Below are positions 54,794-63,126 of a DNA stretch of 64,000 nucleotides, piece after piece. The position numbers were made by a program, and so were the translations under genes. This stretch comes from CATQHP01 sp965214915 (GTDB lineage Bacteria; Acidobacteriota; Terriglobia; Bryobacterales; UBA6623): the NCBI GenBank assembly GCA_965214915.1, contig CBDCCP010000001.1:248001-312000 (forward strand), given 5' to 3'. The notes beneath the pieces were generated by a model. It searched no databases and was not told where the DNA came from. It saw only the letters and a program-made list of their open reading frames with translations. Each line of letters starts with the position of its first letter. Positions within the stretch are counted from its first letter, which is position 1.

Positions 54794-56062
54794 ATGGGCG
54801 AAGTCCTGATGCCGCAGATGGGCGAAAGCATCGTCGAAGGCACGATTACCAAGTGGCTGAAAGAACTCGGCGACAAGGTGGAGCGCGACGAGGCGCTGTT
54901 CGAAATTTCCACGGATAAGGTGGACTCGGAGGTCCCGGCGCCGGAATCGGGCGTGCTGGAAGCCGTTTTCTTTCCCGAAGGCGATACGGTTGCGATCAAC
55001 ACGGTCGTCGCCTTGATCGGGGACGGTTCGCGGGTCGGGCAACATGAAGCTCCTTCCGGCGATGCGCAGGCTGCCGCGGAAGCCGAGCCTCCGCCGGCGG
55101 CGCCCGAGGCTGCGCCCGCAACCGAGGCCGCGCCGACCCCCGCGCCCTCCGATGAACGGGGGAGAATCCGTTCTTCGCCTCTGGTGCGGCGGATCGCCAA
55201 GGAACACGGGGTCGACCTGGCCTCCCTGGGCGCCGGCAGCGGCCGGGACGGACGGATCACCAAGAAAGACATCCTGGCTTACATCGAGCGGCGAGAGCGC
55301 CCGCCCGAGGCTCCGCCGGCCGCGGCGGCTGCAACCACGGCGTTCCCCCCGGCGCCGGAAGCCCGCTTCGGCCGTTACTCGGTAGAGCCTTTGAGCGCGA
55401 TGCGCCGCAGCATCGCCGAGCACATGGTGCGCAGCATGCGCGTGTCGCCCCATGTTTCGACCGTTCATCAAGTCGACTGCACCGCGATCGCCAAGCAACG
55501 GGAGGCGGTCAAAGACAAGTTCCTCGCGCAGAACGGGACGAAGCTGACTTTCCTGCCGTTTTTCCTGCGGGCCGCCGCCTCGGCGCTGAAGGCTTATCCG
55601 ACGGTGAACGCTTCTCTCGACGGCCGGGACCTGATCCTCCACCGCGAGATCAACATCGGCATCGCGGTAGCGCTCGATTGGGGGTTGATCGTTCCGGTGA
55701 TTCGCAACGCGGACGAGAAAAGCGTCCTCGGCTTGCAGCGCGCGGTCAACGATCTGGCCGAGCGGGCGCGCAAGAAGCAGCTCAAGCCGGACGAGACCGC
55801 CCAAGGGACGTTCTCGATCTCGAACTACGGCAGCTACAATTCGCTGCTGGCCACGCCGGCGATCAACCAGCCGCAGGCGGCGATTCTCGGCCTGGGCGCC
55901 GTGACCAAGACGCCGGTCGTGATCGACGACGCAATCGCCATCCGCTCGATCGCCTATCTGACGCTGACCTTCGACCACCGCGTGATCGACGGGGCAACGG
56001 CGGACCTGTTCCTGGAACACATGCGCGGTGTAATCGAGGGCTGGAACGAGTCGATTTTGTAG
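54794..56062 (+). CDS. 2-oxo acid dehydrogenase E2, dihydrolipoyllysine acyltransferase
   Basis: 422 residues. Lipoyl domain (1-77) with the modified Lys42 in STDKVDSEVP, an Ala/Pro linker (about 85-115), a peripheral-subunit-binding domain (SSPLVRRIAKEHGVDLASLG, KKDILAYIERR) and a catalytic domain with His395 and Asp399 in TFDHRVIDG. It transfers the acyl group from lipoate to CoA. Substrate (succinyl or branched-chain) is not decided; no E1 gene is in view. Its last codons (GVIEGWNESIL) and the bases after the stop are repeated 6,018 bp downstream at the end of the helicase gene, so the 3' end serves as one border of an inserted island. The gene itself is intact. Confidence 0.93.
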   Translation: MGEVLMPQMGESIVEGTITKWLKELGDKVERDEALFEISTDKVDSEVPAPESGVLEAVFFPEGDTVAINTVVALIGDGSRVGQHEAPSGDAQAAAEAEPPPAAPEAAPATEAAPTPAPSDERGRIRSSPLVRRIAKEHGVDLASLGAGSGRDGRITKKDILAYIERRERPPEAPPAAAAATTAFPPAPEARFGRYSVEPLSAMRRSIAEHMVRSMRVSPHVSTVHQVDCTAIAKQREAVKDKFLAQNGTKLTFLPFFLRAAASALKAYPTVNASLDGRDLILHREINIGIAVALDWGLIVPVIRNADEKSVLGLQRAVNDLAERARKKQLKPDETAQGTFSISNYGSYNSLLATPAINQPQAAILGLGAVTKTPVVIDDAIAIRSIAYLTLTFDHRVIDGATADLFLEHMRGVIEGWNESIL

Positions 56063-56079
56063 GTCGGGTGCGCTACTCT
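56030..56079 (+). repeat. Left direct repeat of the island (E2 3' end; attL-like)
   Basis: 50 bases covering the last codons of E2, its stop codon and 17 following bases. They match 62048-62097 at 46 positions; the four differences are all transitions (G/A three times, C/T once). Confidence 0.85.
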
Positions 56080-56091
56080 TGTGACTGTCTA

Positions 56092-56778
56092 ATGGAGTGG
56101 GGCATCGTTCTTATAGTGGCCTATGGGCTGTTCCGGCTTGTACGGCGAGGAAAAGCAGAGGTCGGCACGACCAGCGATTCCGCCCTCTTTCCATTCCAGA
56201 CAACCGAGCCCCTGCGCGGCATCGACAGGGTTGGCGCGTCCGTAGGGAAACCGCGAGCACCGCGTCTTGTTGGGTCACAGCAGGTCTGCAAACCACTAAT
56301 ATTTGCGTATTATATCGAAAAATATGCCACAAAACCCCTTGGCAAATACAGCCAATTTCTTGGCGCAATCCGGATAACCGGAACACGATCGAGGTTCACG
56401 CGCTCTTGCCCGAGTGTATGGGGGCAGTGGGGTTGGGGTGGGAGTGACTTTGGGGTTGGGATTTTGGGGCGGATTGGTGGGCTTGGCCGGCTGGCGGCGG
56501 CGGGAATCGAGGGCGTCACCGCTCACAGCGGGCGCGTCGGCTTGCGCCGCGAGTACCGCGTGTCCGTCTATTGCGCGGATGGAGTCGCCTACGTCGAGAC
56601 GTACCCGGATATCCGCGCCGCGAGCAAGGCGTTCGCGGGGCGCAAGCTAGCCAACGTCGAGCAGGTCAAGACGCTGGCGCTGTATGCGCCGCCGTGGAAG
56701 GGCGCGAACCCCAAGCGCCCGCAGTCGCTAGCTGGCGGGAGCATCGTCCGCACGCTGGCGAAGGAGTGCCGGGCGTGA
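56092..56778 (+). CDS. First ORF of the island operon, unknown function, start uncertain
   Basis: The longest version starts at ATG 56092 (228 residues) and begins with a membrane-helix-like MEWGIVLIVAYGLFRLVRRG. The convincing part is the last 90 residues: HSGRVGLRREYRVSVYCADG, VAYVETYPDIRAASKAFAGR, KLANVEQVKTLALYAPPWKG. The middle crosses an AT-rich patch (56295-56335) and a G-run cluster (56420-56469), so the true start may be an alternative codon near 56480. Its stop overlaps the next start as GTGA (56775-56778), typical of coupled translation. No family was recognised. Confidence 0.5.
   Translation: MEWGIVLIVAYGLFRLVRRGKAEVGTTSDSALFPFQTTEPLRGIDRVGASVGKPRAPRLVGSQQVCKPLIFAYYIEKYATKPLGKYSQFLGAIRITGTRSRFTRSCPSVWGQWGWGGSDFGVGILGRIGGLGRLAAAGIEGVTAHSGRVGLRREYRVSVYCADGVAYVETYPDIRAASKAFAGRKLANVEQVKTLALYAPPWKGANPKRPQSLAGGSIVRTLAKECRA
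56420..56469 (+). other. Cluster of seven G-runs (possible G-quadruplex)
   Basis: Seven runs of three to five guanines in 50 bases: 56420-56424, 56429-56432, 56435-56438, 56440-56442, 56452-56455, 56458-56460 and 56466-56469, mostly separated by 1-4 bases. Such a strand could fold into a G-quadruplex. It lies near the left end of the island, before its first firmly coding sequence. Confidence 0.6.
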
Positions 56779-58565
56779 CGTGGAAAGACCTTCTCAACCG
56801 GCGGGATGTGCTGATTCTCGACGCCGAAACGACGGGTACGAAACGCGATGCGGAGATTGTCGATCTCGCCATACTGGACACGACAGGGCAGGTGCGCTTT
56901 AACTCCCCGATCATGCCGACGGGCAACCTGGACACCACGGGCTCGCTCATCGCCGCCGATGTCCACGGGCTTACCCTCGACAATCTGCGCAGTATGAGGG
57001 CTGCGGAGTGGCCGCAGCACCACGATTGCGTAGTAGGGATGCTGCACAGGGCCGCCCGCATCGTCGTCTGGAACGCCGCATTCGATTCGCGGATGCTGCG
57101 CCAGACGGCGGCTAAGCACGGTTTGAGCTTGCCGCTAGGCATAGCGTGGCATTGCGCTAGGCTCGACTTTGCCGCTGCGCACGGCGAAACGTGCCTGTAT
57201 CGGGGCCGCCCGTCCTACCGCTTGCAAACTCTCGACTTCGCTTACTACCGCTTGCAAACTCTCGACTTCGCTTATCGACCCTATGTCAACGCCCAGGGGG
57301 TGCAGAAACATCGCGCCATCGACGATTGCCGGCAAGTGCTCAAAGTCATGCAGGCGTGGCCGGATGCGCCAGCGGTCGGCTTTGAGCAGCGCCCAGAGCG
57401 GCACGATCCCAAGGCCGGCTATCCGATTCCGCCGCTGCCTGTCACCGAGCGCCTCTGGCCGCTGTTTCCCTGCGCCGAGATGGACAATCTGCGCCGTTGG
57501 GCAATGGGGATTATTGGCACGGGCGGCCTTGCACCGGTCAAGCAGCTTATCGAACGACTCGAAGGCACATCGCCAGAGAAACTGAGCAAGCGCCAACTGA
57601 CCGGGGCTGCCGACGCCCTGGCACGCTTGTCGATCGGCATGGCGCCCGATCCACGTTTCGCGCTAAGAAGCCCAAAACCCAATGAACCCGTAGTTCTTTT
57701 CCAGTTGCCCAACGGAATCACAGCGCTTGAGAATGTCAGCGAAAAATACAAAAGCATCCTCGTTGCTATCGCGATAGGAAGTTTTGTCGCCCATGCAGAC
57801 GGAACGATCGCCACGAAGGAACACAACACTCTCAAAGCTCTGATAGACGCCGCGGATTTGTCCGGGGCTGAACCATCTCGCCTCCTTGCGAATCTTCAAT
57901 GGATGTTTGCGGTTCCACCCAATCTGACCTTGCTTCGGCGGCGCTTGCGGGATGTTCCTGAAAACGCCAAGCACGAACTCGGACAGATCGCGATAGCTCT
58001 TGCTGCAGCCGACGGAGTGATCGCCCCGGGAGAAATCGAGGCAATCGAGAAACTCTATAAAGCTATGGGCCTAACAGCGGAAGGTGTCTATTCCGACCTT
58101 CACTCCCTCACGGCCCAGAGCGAGTTGGTAACCGCCCGGCCGGCCGGCGAGCAGGAGCGAGACTTTGCGATTCCGCCGCCGCCATCAGATCGCGATAGCG
58201 AAGTGGCGCTTGACGCCAAGCGCGTCGCTTCGGTGATGGCCGACACGGCGCGTGTATCTTCCGTTCTGGAAGATATCTTTCGTGACGGTGAGCCCGCAGA
58301 GGAACCGGACGAAACACAGGAAAATGTTAAGGGCGGTTTTCCGGGTCTGGATGCATACCATGCTGCCTTCCTCCGTGAACTATTGACACGGCCCCATTGG
58401 GACGAGGCCGAATTCTCGACCTTAGCGGGTCAGTTCAAACTAATGCAGGCGGGCGCTCTCGAGACACTGAACGAATGGTCTTTCGAACACTTTAGCGACA
58501 TGCTGATCGAAGAATACAACGGGTACGAACTGAATCCAGATATCGCAGCCGAATTGCGGGCATAA
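56775..58565 (+). CDS. DEDDh exonuclease fused to TerB-like and TerB_C domains
   Basis: 596 residues from GTG 56775, overlapping the previous stop. Residues 10-195 are a DnaQ-like 3'-5' exonuclease: Asp16/Glu18 in ILDAETTG, Asp104 in WNAAFDSRML, and His179 with Asp184 in HRAIDDCRQVLK, the full DEDDh set. A TerB-like helical region follows (KSILVAIAIGSFVAHADGTI, ELGQIAIALAAADGVIAPGE), then a charged linker and a C-terminal TerB_C-like domain (AYHAAFLRELLTRPHWDEAE, SFEHFSDMLIEEYNGYELN). A 10-residue unit, YRLQTLDFAY, is duplicated in tandem (57216-57275). TerB modules are associated with ATPase/helicase DNA-processing systems; here those genes follow directly. I infer that the nuclease trims DNA exposed by the helicase. 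Confidence 0.8.
   Translation: MTWKDLLNRRDVLILDAETTGTKRDAEIVDLAILDTTGQVRFNSPIMPTGNLDTTGSLIAADVHGLTLDNLRSMRAAEWPQHHDCVVGMLHRAARIVVWNAAFDSRMLRQTAAKHGLSLPLGIAWHCARLDFAAAHGETCLYRGRPSYRLQTLDFAYYRLQTLDFAYRPYVNAQGVQKHRAIDDCRQVLKVMQAWPDAPAVGFEQRPERHDPKAGYPIPPLPVTERLWPLFPCAEMDNLRRWAMGIIGTGGLAPVKQLIERLEGTSPEKLSKRQLTGAADALARLSIGMAPDPRFALRSPKPNEPVVLFQLPNGITALENVSEKYKSILVAIAIGSFVAHADGTIATKEHNTLKALIDAADLSGAEPSRLLANLQWMFAVPPNLTLLRRRLRDVPENAKHELGQIAIALAAADGVIAPGEIEAIEKLYKAMGLTAEGVYSDLHSLTAQSELVTARPAGEQERDFAIPPPPSDRDSEVALDAKRVASVMADTARVSSVLEDIFRDGEPAEEPDETQENVKGGFPGLDAYHAAFLRELLTRPHWDEAEFSTLAGQFKLMQAGALETLNEWSFEHFSDMLIEEYNGYELNPDIAAELRA
57216..57275 (+). repeat. 30-nt in-frame tandem duplication inside the exonuclease domain
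   Basis: Two copies of a 30-nt unit (57216-57245 and 57246-57275), differing only at the last base, encode YRLQTLDFAY twice. The position is just before the catalytic HRAIDD segment. Confidence 0.9.
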
Positions 58566-58575
58566 GGAGCAACCG

Positions 58576-59874
58576 ATGCAGATGCCAAAGATTAAACGCC
58601 GTGAGCGCGACACCGTCGTTCAGGCGCTTCGGGCCGGTGTGGTGCCCAAGCTGGGTTTGCAGCACATCCAGGTCGGTCGCGCGCGGGAGATCGAGGAACT
58701 GATCCGCGACATCGAGCGCATTGGCGAGGGCGGCGCGACGATCCGTTTCGTTATCGGCGAATACGGCTCAGGCAAGACCTTCTTTCTGAACTTGGTCCGT
58801 TTGATTGCGATCGAGAAGGGAATGGTGGTCCTGTCAGCAGATATGGCGCCTGACCGTCGCCTCCATGCGACAGGCGGGCAAGCACGCTCGCTATACGCCG
58901 AAATGACGCGCAACGCTTCGACCCGCACCAAGTCCGATGGCGGCGCGATGGCGTCGGTTGTCGAACGCTTTGTCAGCCAAGCCATGCGTGACGGAGAGAG
59001 AGGCAATCAGGAACCCGGTGAAGTGATTCGCAAGAAGCTCGCGCATCTGCAGGAACTAACCGGGGGATATGATTTCGCCGAGGTCATTAGAAGTTACTGG
59101 GAGGGTTTCGATACCGGCAACAGAGAACTCACATCCGCCGCGCTGCGGTGGTTAAGGGCTGAGTATTCGACTCGGACAGACGCCCGCAAGGCCCTTGGGG
59201 TTCGTACGATCATCGACGACGCTAGTGTATACGATCAGTTAAAGCTTCTGGCGTTGTTTGTGCGCGAAGCTGGGTATCGAGGTCTGGTGGTATCGCTGGA
59301 CGAACTGGTCAATCTCTACAAATTGACATCCTCGCGAGCTCGGAACGCGAATTATGAGCAGATCTTGCGCATCCTCAACGATGTGCTACAAGGCAGCGCC
59401 AGCCATCTCGGGTTCATGCTGGGCGGCACGCCCGAGTTCCTCATGGACACGCGCCGCGGCATCTACAGCTATGAAGCGCTCCAATCCCGGCTGGCCGAAA
59501 ACACTTTCGCGCGCAATGGGCTTGTCGATCTCTCAGGTCCGGTGATCAGGCTTGCGAATCTGACGCCGGAGGAAATGTTCATCCTTCTAGCCAACATCCG
59601 TCGAGTAATGCAGAACGAGAATAACGCCTTGCCGGATAACGCGATCACCGCCTTTATGTCCCATTGTTCCGACCGCATCGGCGATGCCTATTTCCGGACA
59701 CCCCGCAACACGGTCAAATCCTTTGTAAACATGCTCTCCGTGCTCGAACAGAATCCAGGCGTGGACTGGCGCGCACTAATTGGCTCGGTCAATCTCGTCG
59801 AAGATAGCGGGGACGACATGAGCGATATCCCAAACGACAAAGCGGATGATGAACTCGCATCCTTCAGACTCTGA
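58576..59874 (+). CDS. P-loop ATPase of the BrxD/DUF2791 family
   Basis: 432 residues from ATG 58576 with AAGGAG 7 nt before. It opens with RRERDTVVQALRAGVVPKLG and HIQVGRAREIEELIRDIERI, then Walker A GEYGSGKT (61-68) and a Walker B-like LVVSLDELVNLYK. GFMLGGTPEFLMDTRRGIYS, ESRLAENTF-like RLAENTFARNGLVDLSGPVI and FRTPRNTVKSFVNML are the phrases I associate with BREX-system BrxD/DUF2791 proteins. Those ATPases are encoded next to BrxHI-type helicases, exactly as here. It starts 10 nt after the exonuclease-TerB gene and overlaps the helicase start by 29 nt. Probably a DNA-loading or regulatory ATPase in the cytoplasm; the exact role is unknown. Confidence 0.85.
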   Translation: MQMPKIKRRERDTVVQALRAGVVPKLGLQHIQVGRAREIEELIRDIERIGEGGATIRFVIGEYGSGKTFFLNLVRLIAIEKGMVVLSADMAPDRRLHATGGQARSLYAEMTRNASTRTKSDGGAMASVVERFVSQAMRDGERGNQEPGEVIRKKLAHLQELTGGYDFAEVIRSYWEGFDTGNRELTSAALRWLRAEYSTRTDARKALGVRTIIDDASVYDQLKLLALFVREAGYRGLVVSLDELVNLYKLTSSRARNANYEQILRILNDVLQGSASHLGFMLGGTPEFLMDTRRGIYSYEALQSRLAENTFARNGLVDLSGPVIRLANLTPEEMFILLANIRRVMQNENNALPDNAITAFMSHCSDRIGDAYFRTPRNTVKSFVNMLSVLEQNPGVDWRALIGSVNLVEDSGDDMSDIPNDKADDELASFRL

Positions 59875-62080
59875 GCGATCAACGGGATTTGACCGGCTCG
59901 CCGAGCCTGTACGCCGCTGGATATGGAACAAGGGCTGGAAGAGCCTGCACGACATTCAGGAGCGCGCGATTCTATCCCTACTGGATGACGACAAGGACAT
60001 GCTCATCGCCGCCGCCACAGCAGGCGGCAAGACCGAGGCTGCTTTCCTGCCACTGGTCTCCTCGGTTCTGGAGCATCCCCGCGAAGGCGGATTCGACCTC
60101 GTCTATGTCAGCCCCCTCCGCGCACTCATCAACGACCAGTTCGAGCGTATGGAGGATCTCTGCGCCAGGGCTGAATTACCAGTTCATCCATGGCATGGCG
60201 ACATATCCCAGAGTGTGAAGACCCGCGCTCGCAAGAACCCGCGCGGCGTGCTACTGATTACGCCGGAATCACTCGAGGCGCTCTTCGTGCTGCGCGGGCT
60301 TGAAATCCCGGCGCTGTTTATGAGCGCTCGCGCGGTTGTCATCGATGAGTTGCACGCTCTGTTGGGCAATGAACGCGGCATCCATCTGCGCTCGCTCCTG
60401 ACGCGGCTGGAAATGGCGGTTGGCCACAGGATCCGGCGAGTCGGACTATCTGCGACGCTGGGCGAAATGGCGCTAGCAAGGGAATATCTCCGGCCCGAAG
60501 CCCCTGAGACGGTGACGTTGCTAGAGAGCAAAGCAGAAGGACAGGAATTACAAGCCCAACTCCGCGGCTACCTTCAAAGACGGAATCAAAGCCGATACGA
60601 CGAAGAGAACGAGGCAGCAAAACGCGCAGTAGCCAAGCATCTGTTCTCCCGGCTGCGCGGCAGCCGAAATCTGATTTTTGCGGGGTCGCGCCAGAATGTC
60701 GAATGGTATGCAGACGCCCTGCGGGCAATGTCAGAGGAAAAGCGCCTGCCTGTGGAGTTTTTTCCTCATCACGCCAACCTATCGCGTGAACACCGGCTCG
60801 ATCTTGAGAAACGTTTAAAAACGCATCCGGCGACAACCGCCATCTGCACCTCGACCCTGGAGCTTGGCATCGATATTGGCGCTATCGCCTGCGTGGCGCA
60901 AGTCGGCGCGCCATTCTCTGCCGCGGCGCTCCGGCAGAGGCTCGGCCGATCGGGGCGCCGCGCCGGTCAACCGGCCGTGCTGCGTATGTACGCGATAGAG
61001 ACTGAACCTCGCAGCGATTCTCATCCCCTGGCCCGCCTGCACTTGGGGCTCGTCCGTTCGATTGCGATGGTTGAACTGCTAATTATGAAGTGGTGCGAAC
61101 CTCCCTCTTCTCAGGCGCTGCATCTTTCGACACTTACTCATCAGATCCTTTCGGTGATCGCGGAACACGGCGGCGCGAGCGCCAAACGGCTTTATGCAAC
61201 GCTTTGCGAACGGGGGCCGTTCCGGCGCGTCGACCCTCGCCTGTTCACTCGCCTCCTTAGACACCTCGGCAGTTCCGACGTGGCGTTGATCGAACAATCA
61301 CCCGACGGCACACTGCTTCTTGGCCGACAAGGTGAGCGGTTGGTCGAGCACTATAGTTTCTATGCAGTGTTTCAGACAGCCGAGGAGTACAGGGTCGTCG
61401 CTGACAAAAAACCGCTGGGAACGCTTCCAATCACGATGATTCTAGCGCCCGGCATGACAATTATCTTCTCGGGACGGCGCTGGCGCATCACCGAAATCCA
61501 TGACCAGGACAAAGTGATTGAAGTTACTGCCGATAGGGCGGGACGGCCACCGGGTTTTGGCGGGGATGAAGGCCTGATTCATGACGGGGTCGTGCAGAAA
61601 ATGAGGCAGGTGCTCTCCGGCACATATGTTCCTGCCTATCTCGATGAGTGTGCAGCGCATCTTCTGGGAAATGCGCGATCCGAATTCCAGCGGTTGGGCC
61701 TTGACCGGCAATCCATCTGTGAGATCGGCGAGCGGAGCCGTTTGATCGCCACATGGGCCGGCACGGCCAAGACCTCGACGCTTGCCCTGGCGCTCCGAGC
61801 CATGGGGTACAAGATCGTAGCAGGCGATGGCTTTCTCGATATCAATTATGAGAGAGGCATCCAACCCGTAGAAAATGTCCTTGAGAAAATAGCCTCCTCT
61901 TCTCCGGTCTCTGCTGACAGTCTCCTGTCGGGCGAGGAAAATTTCATAACTGAGAAGTACCATCCCTATCTGAGTCCCGAGCTTCTTCTCGAGGATGCGA
62001 TCTGCAGCCGGATCGATCTCAATTCACTGCCGGAATTGGCGCGCCGCGTAATCGAGGACTGGAACGAGTCGATTTTATAG
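59846..62080 (+). CDS. Lhr/BrxHI-type superfamily 2 DEAD/DEAH helicase
   Basis: 744 residues. Helicase motifs: Q-like WKSLHDIQERAILSLL, motif I AATAGGKTEAA, YVSPLRALINDQFERM, LLITPESLEALF, motif II IDELHAL, motif III LSATLGEM, CTSTLELGIDIG and motif VI RQRLGRSGRRAGQ. An Lhr-like winged-helix and beta region follows (HLSTLTHQILSVIAEHGGAS, GRRWRITEIHDQDKVIEVTA). It should translocate on DNA with ATP. It overlaps the ATPase gene by 29 nt. Its final residues, VIEDWNESIL, are almost the same as those of E2 (VIEGWNESIL) because both are encoded by the island's border repeat, so the natural C-terminus has probably been replaced. Confidence 0.88.
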   Translation: MMNSHPSDSERSTGFDRLAEPVRRWIWNKGWKSLHDIQERAILSLLDDDKDMLIAAATAGGKTEAAFLPLVSSVLEHPREGGFDLVYVSPLRALINDQFERMEDLCARAELPVHPWHGDISQSVKTRARKNPRGVLLITPESLEALFVLRGLEIPALFMSARAVVIDELHALLGNERGIHLRSLLTRLEMAVGHRIRRVGLSATLGEMALAREYLRPEAPETVTLLESKAEGQELQAQLRGYLQRRNQSRYDEENEAAKRAVAKHLFSRLRGSRNLIFAGSRQNVEWYADALRAMSEEKRLPVEFFPHHANLSREHRLDLEKRLKTHPATTAICTSTLELGIDIGAIACVAQVGAPFSAAALRQRLGRSGRRAGQPAVLRMYAIETEPRSDSHPLARLHLGLVRSIAMVELLIMKWCEPPSSQALHLSTLTHQILSVIAEHGGASAKRLYATLCERGPFRRVDPRLFTRLLRHLGSSDVALIEQSPDGTLLLGRQGERLVEHYSFYAVFQTAEEYRVVADKKPLGTLPITMILAPGMTIIFSGRRWRITEIHDQDKVIEVTADRAGRPPGFGGDEGLIHDGVVQKMRQVLSGTYVPAYLDECAAHLLGNARSEFQRLGLDRQSICEIGERSRLIATWAGTAKTSTLALALRAMGYKIVAGDGFLDINYERGIQPVENVLEKIASSSPVSADSLLSGEENFITEKYHPYLSPELLLEDAICSRIDLNSLPELARRVIEDWNESIL

Positions 62081-62097
62081 ATCGGGTGCGTTACTCT
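62048..62097 (+). repeat. Right direct repeat of the island (attR-like), overlapping the helicase end
   Basis: The 50-base partner of 56030-56079, 46 of 50 identical. It supplies the last 10 codons and stop of the helicase gene and is followed by the reductase gene's ribosome site. Distance between copies is 6,018 bp. Confidence 0.85.
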
Positions 62098-62129
62098 ATA
62101 GGGCGACACCGTTCTCAAGGAGGGACACG

Positions 62130-63101
62130 ATGCCTGAAAGTCGAAGAGAGTTCGTAAAGAGCGCCGCCGGGCTGAGCTTGGCGGCCGGCGCCGCGGTTGC
62201 CGCCGCGGGCGATATCCCGAAACGCAGACTGGGCAAAACGGGGCTGGAGGTAACGATCCTGGGCCTCGGCGGCGCGCGCTTCGGCAACGTCCGCGACGAA
62301 GCTCAGGCGCTGCGCACGATCCGGCACAGCTACGAGGTCGGCATCAACTATTTCGACTCGGCCGCCGCCGGCGCCTACGGGCTTTCGCAAACACGGTACG
62401 GCATCGCGCTCGAAGGGGTTCCCCGCGACAAGATCGTGTACGGCACGAAGACGCGGCACCGCACCTACGCGCACGCGGAGTTGGACCTCATCCAGAGTCT
62501 GGCCAACCTGAAGACGGATTATCTCGACCTCTACCAGATACACAACGTGATGCACCTGGAAGACATCGATTTCATCTTCGGGCCGCGCGGGGTGATGGAG
62601 ATGATCCACAAGGCGAAGCAGGAGGGCAAGATCCGCTATATCGGATTTACCGGGCATATGGACCCGCGCGTGCTCGTCAAGATGATGAACGCCTACGATT
62701 GGGACACGATCCTGATGCCACTCAGCGTGACCGACGGCGCCAATCCGCACATGAGCTTCGAGCGCACGACGTTGCCGGGCGCGGTCGAAAAGGGCTTGGG
62801 CATATTCGCGATGAAAACCACCGGTGTCGGAACGCTGCACAACCAGGGGATTTCTTCGTTGAAGCAGAACCTCGATTACGTCTGGTCGCTGCCGATCGCG
62901 ACGGCGATATTGGGGTGCGAGACGACGGCGCAGGTCGACGCGGACGTAGCCTTGGCGAAAGCTCACAAGAAACTCGGCAAACGCGAAATGAGCTCGCTGC
63001 GGAAGAAATGGTCGAAGACGGACTTCGCCGCGCTGGAGAACTGGAAGGTCGATCAGAGCGCAACCCTGGCCTCATCGGGCCGGGACTACTTCGGCGACTG
63101 A
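62130..63101 (+). CDS. Aldo/keto reductase family oxidoreductase with Tat signal
   Basis: 323 residues from ATG 62130 (AAGGAGGGA 8 nt upstream). Twin-arginine signal: SRREFVKSAAGLSLAAGAAV, so the protein is probably exported with its cofactor. The TIM-barrel matches the aldo/keto reductase family: KRRLGKTGLEVTILGLGGAR, EVGINYFDSAAAGAYGLSQ, DYLDLYQIHNVMHLED and KIRYIGFTGHMDPRVLVKMM. The usual catalytic tyrosine position reads AAAGAYG, as in several acidobacterial Tat members. The substrate is unknown. It is the first gene beyond the island's right border, so it may originally have followed the E2 gene. Confidence 0.88.
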   Translation: MPESRREFVKSAAGLSLAAGAAVAAAGDIPKRRLGKTGLEVTILGLGGARFGNVRDEAQALRTIRHSYEVGINYFDSAAAGAYGLSQTRYGIALEGVPRDKIVYGTKTRHRTYAHAELDLIQSLANLKTDYLDLYQIHNVMHLEDIDFIFGPRGVMEMIHKAKQEGKIRYIGFTGHMDPRVLVKMMNAYDWDTILMPLSVTDGANPHMSFERTTLPGAVEKGLGIFAMKTTGVGTLHNQGISSLKQNLDYVWSLPIATAILGCETTAQVDADVALAKAHKKLGKREMSSLRKKWSKTDFAALENWKVDQSATLASSGRDYFGD

Positions 63102-63126
63102 GTCTCGTTCCGCCGCTCCGGACGCT

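Noticed and set aside
56080..62097. Complete BREX locus
   Set aside because: Only BrxD-like and BrxHI-like proteins are present; PglZ, BrxC/PglY and the PglX methylase are missing.
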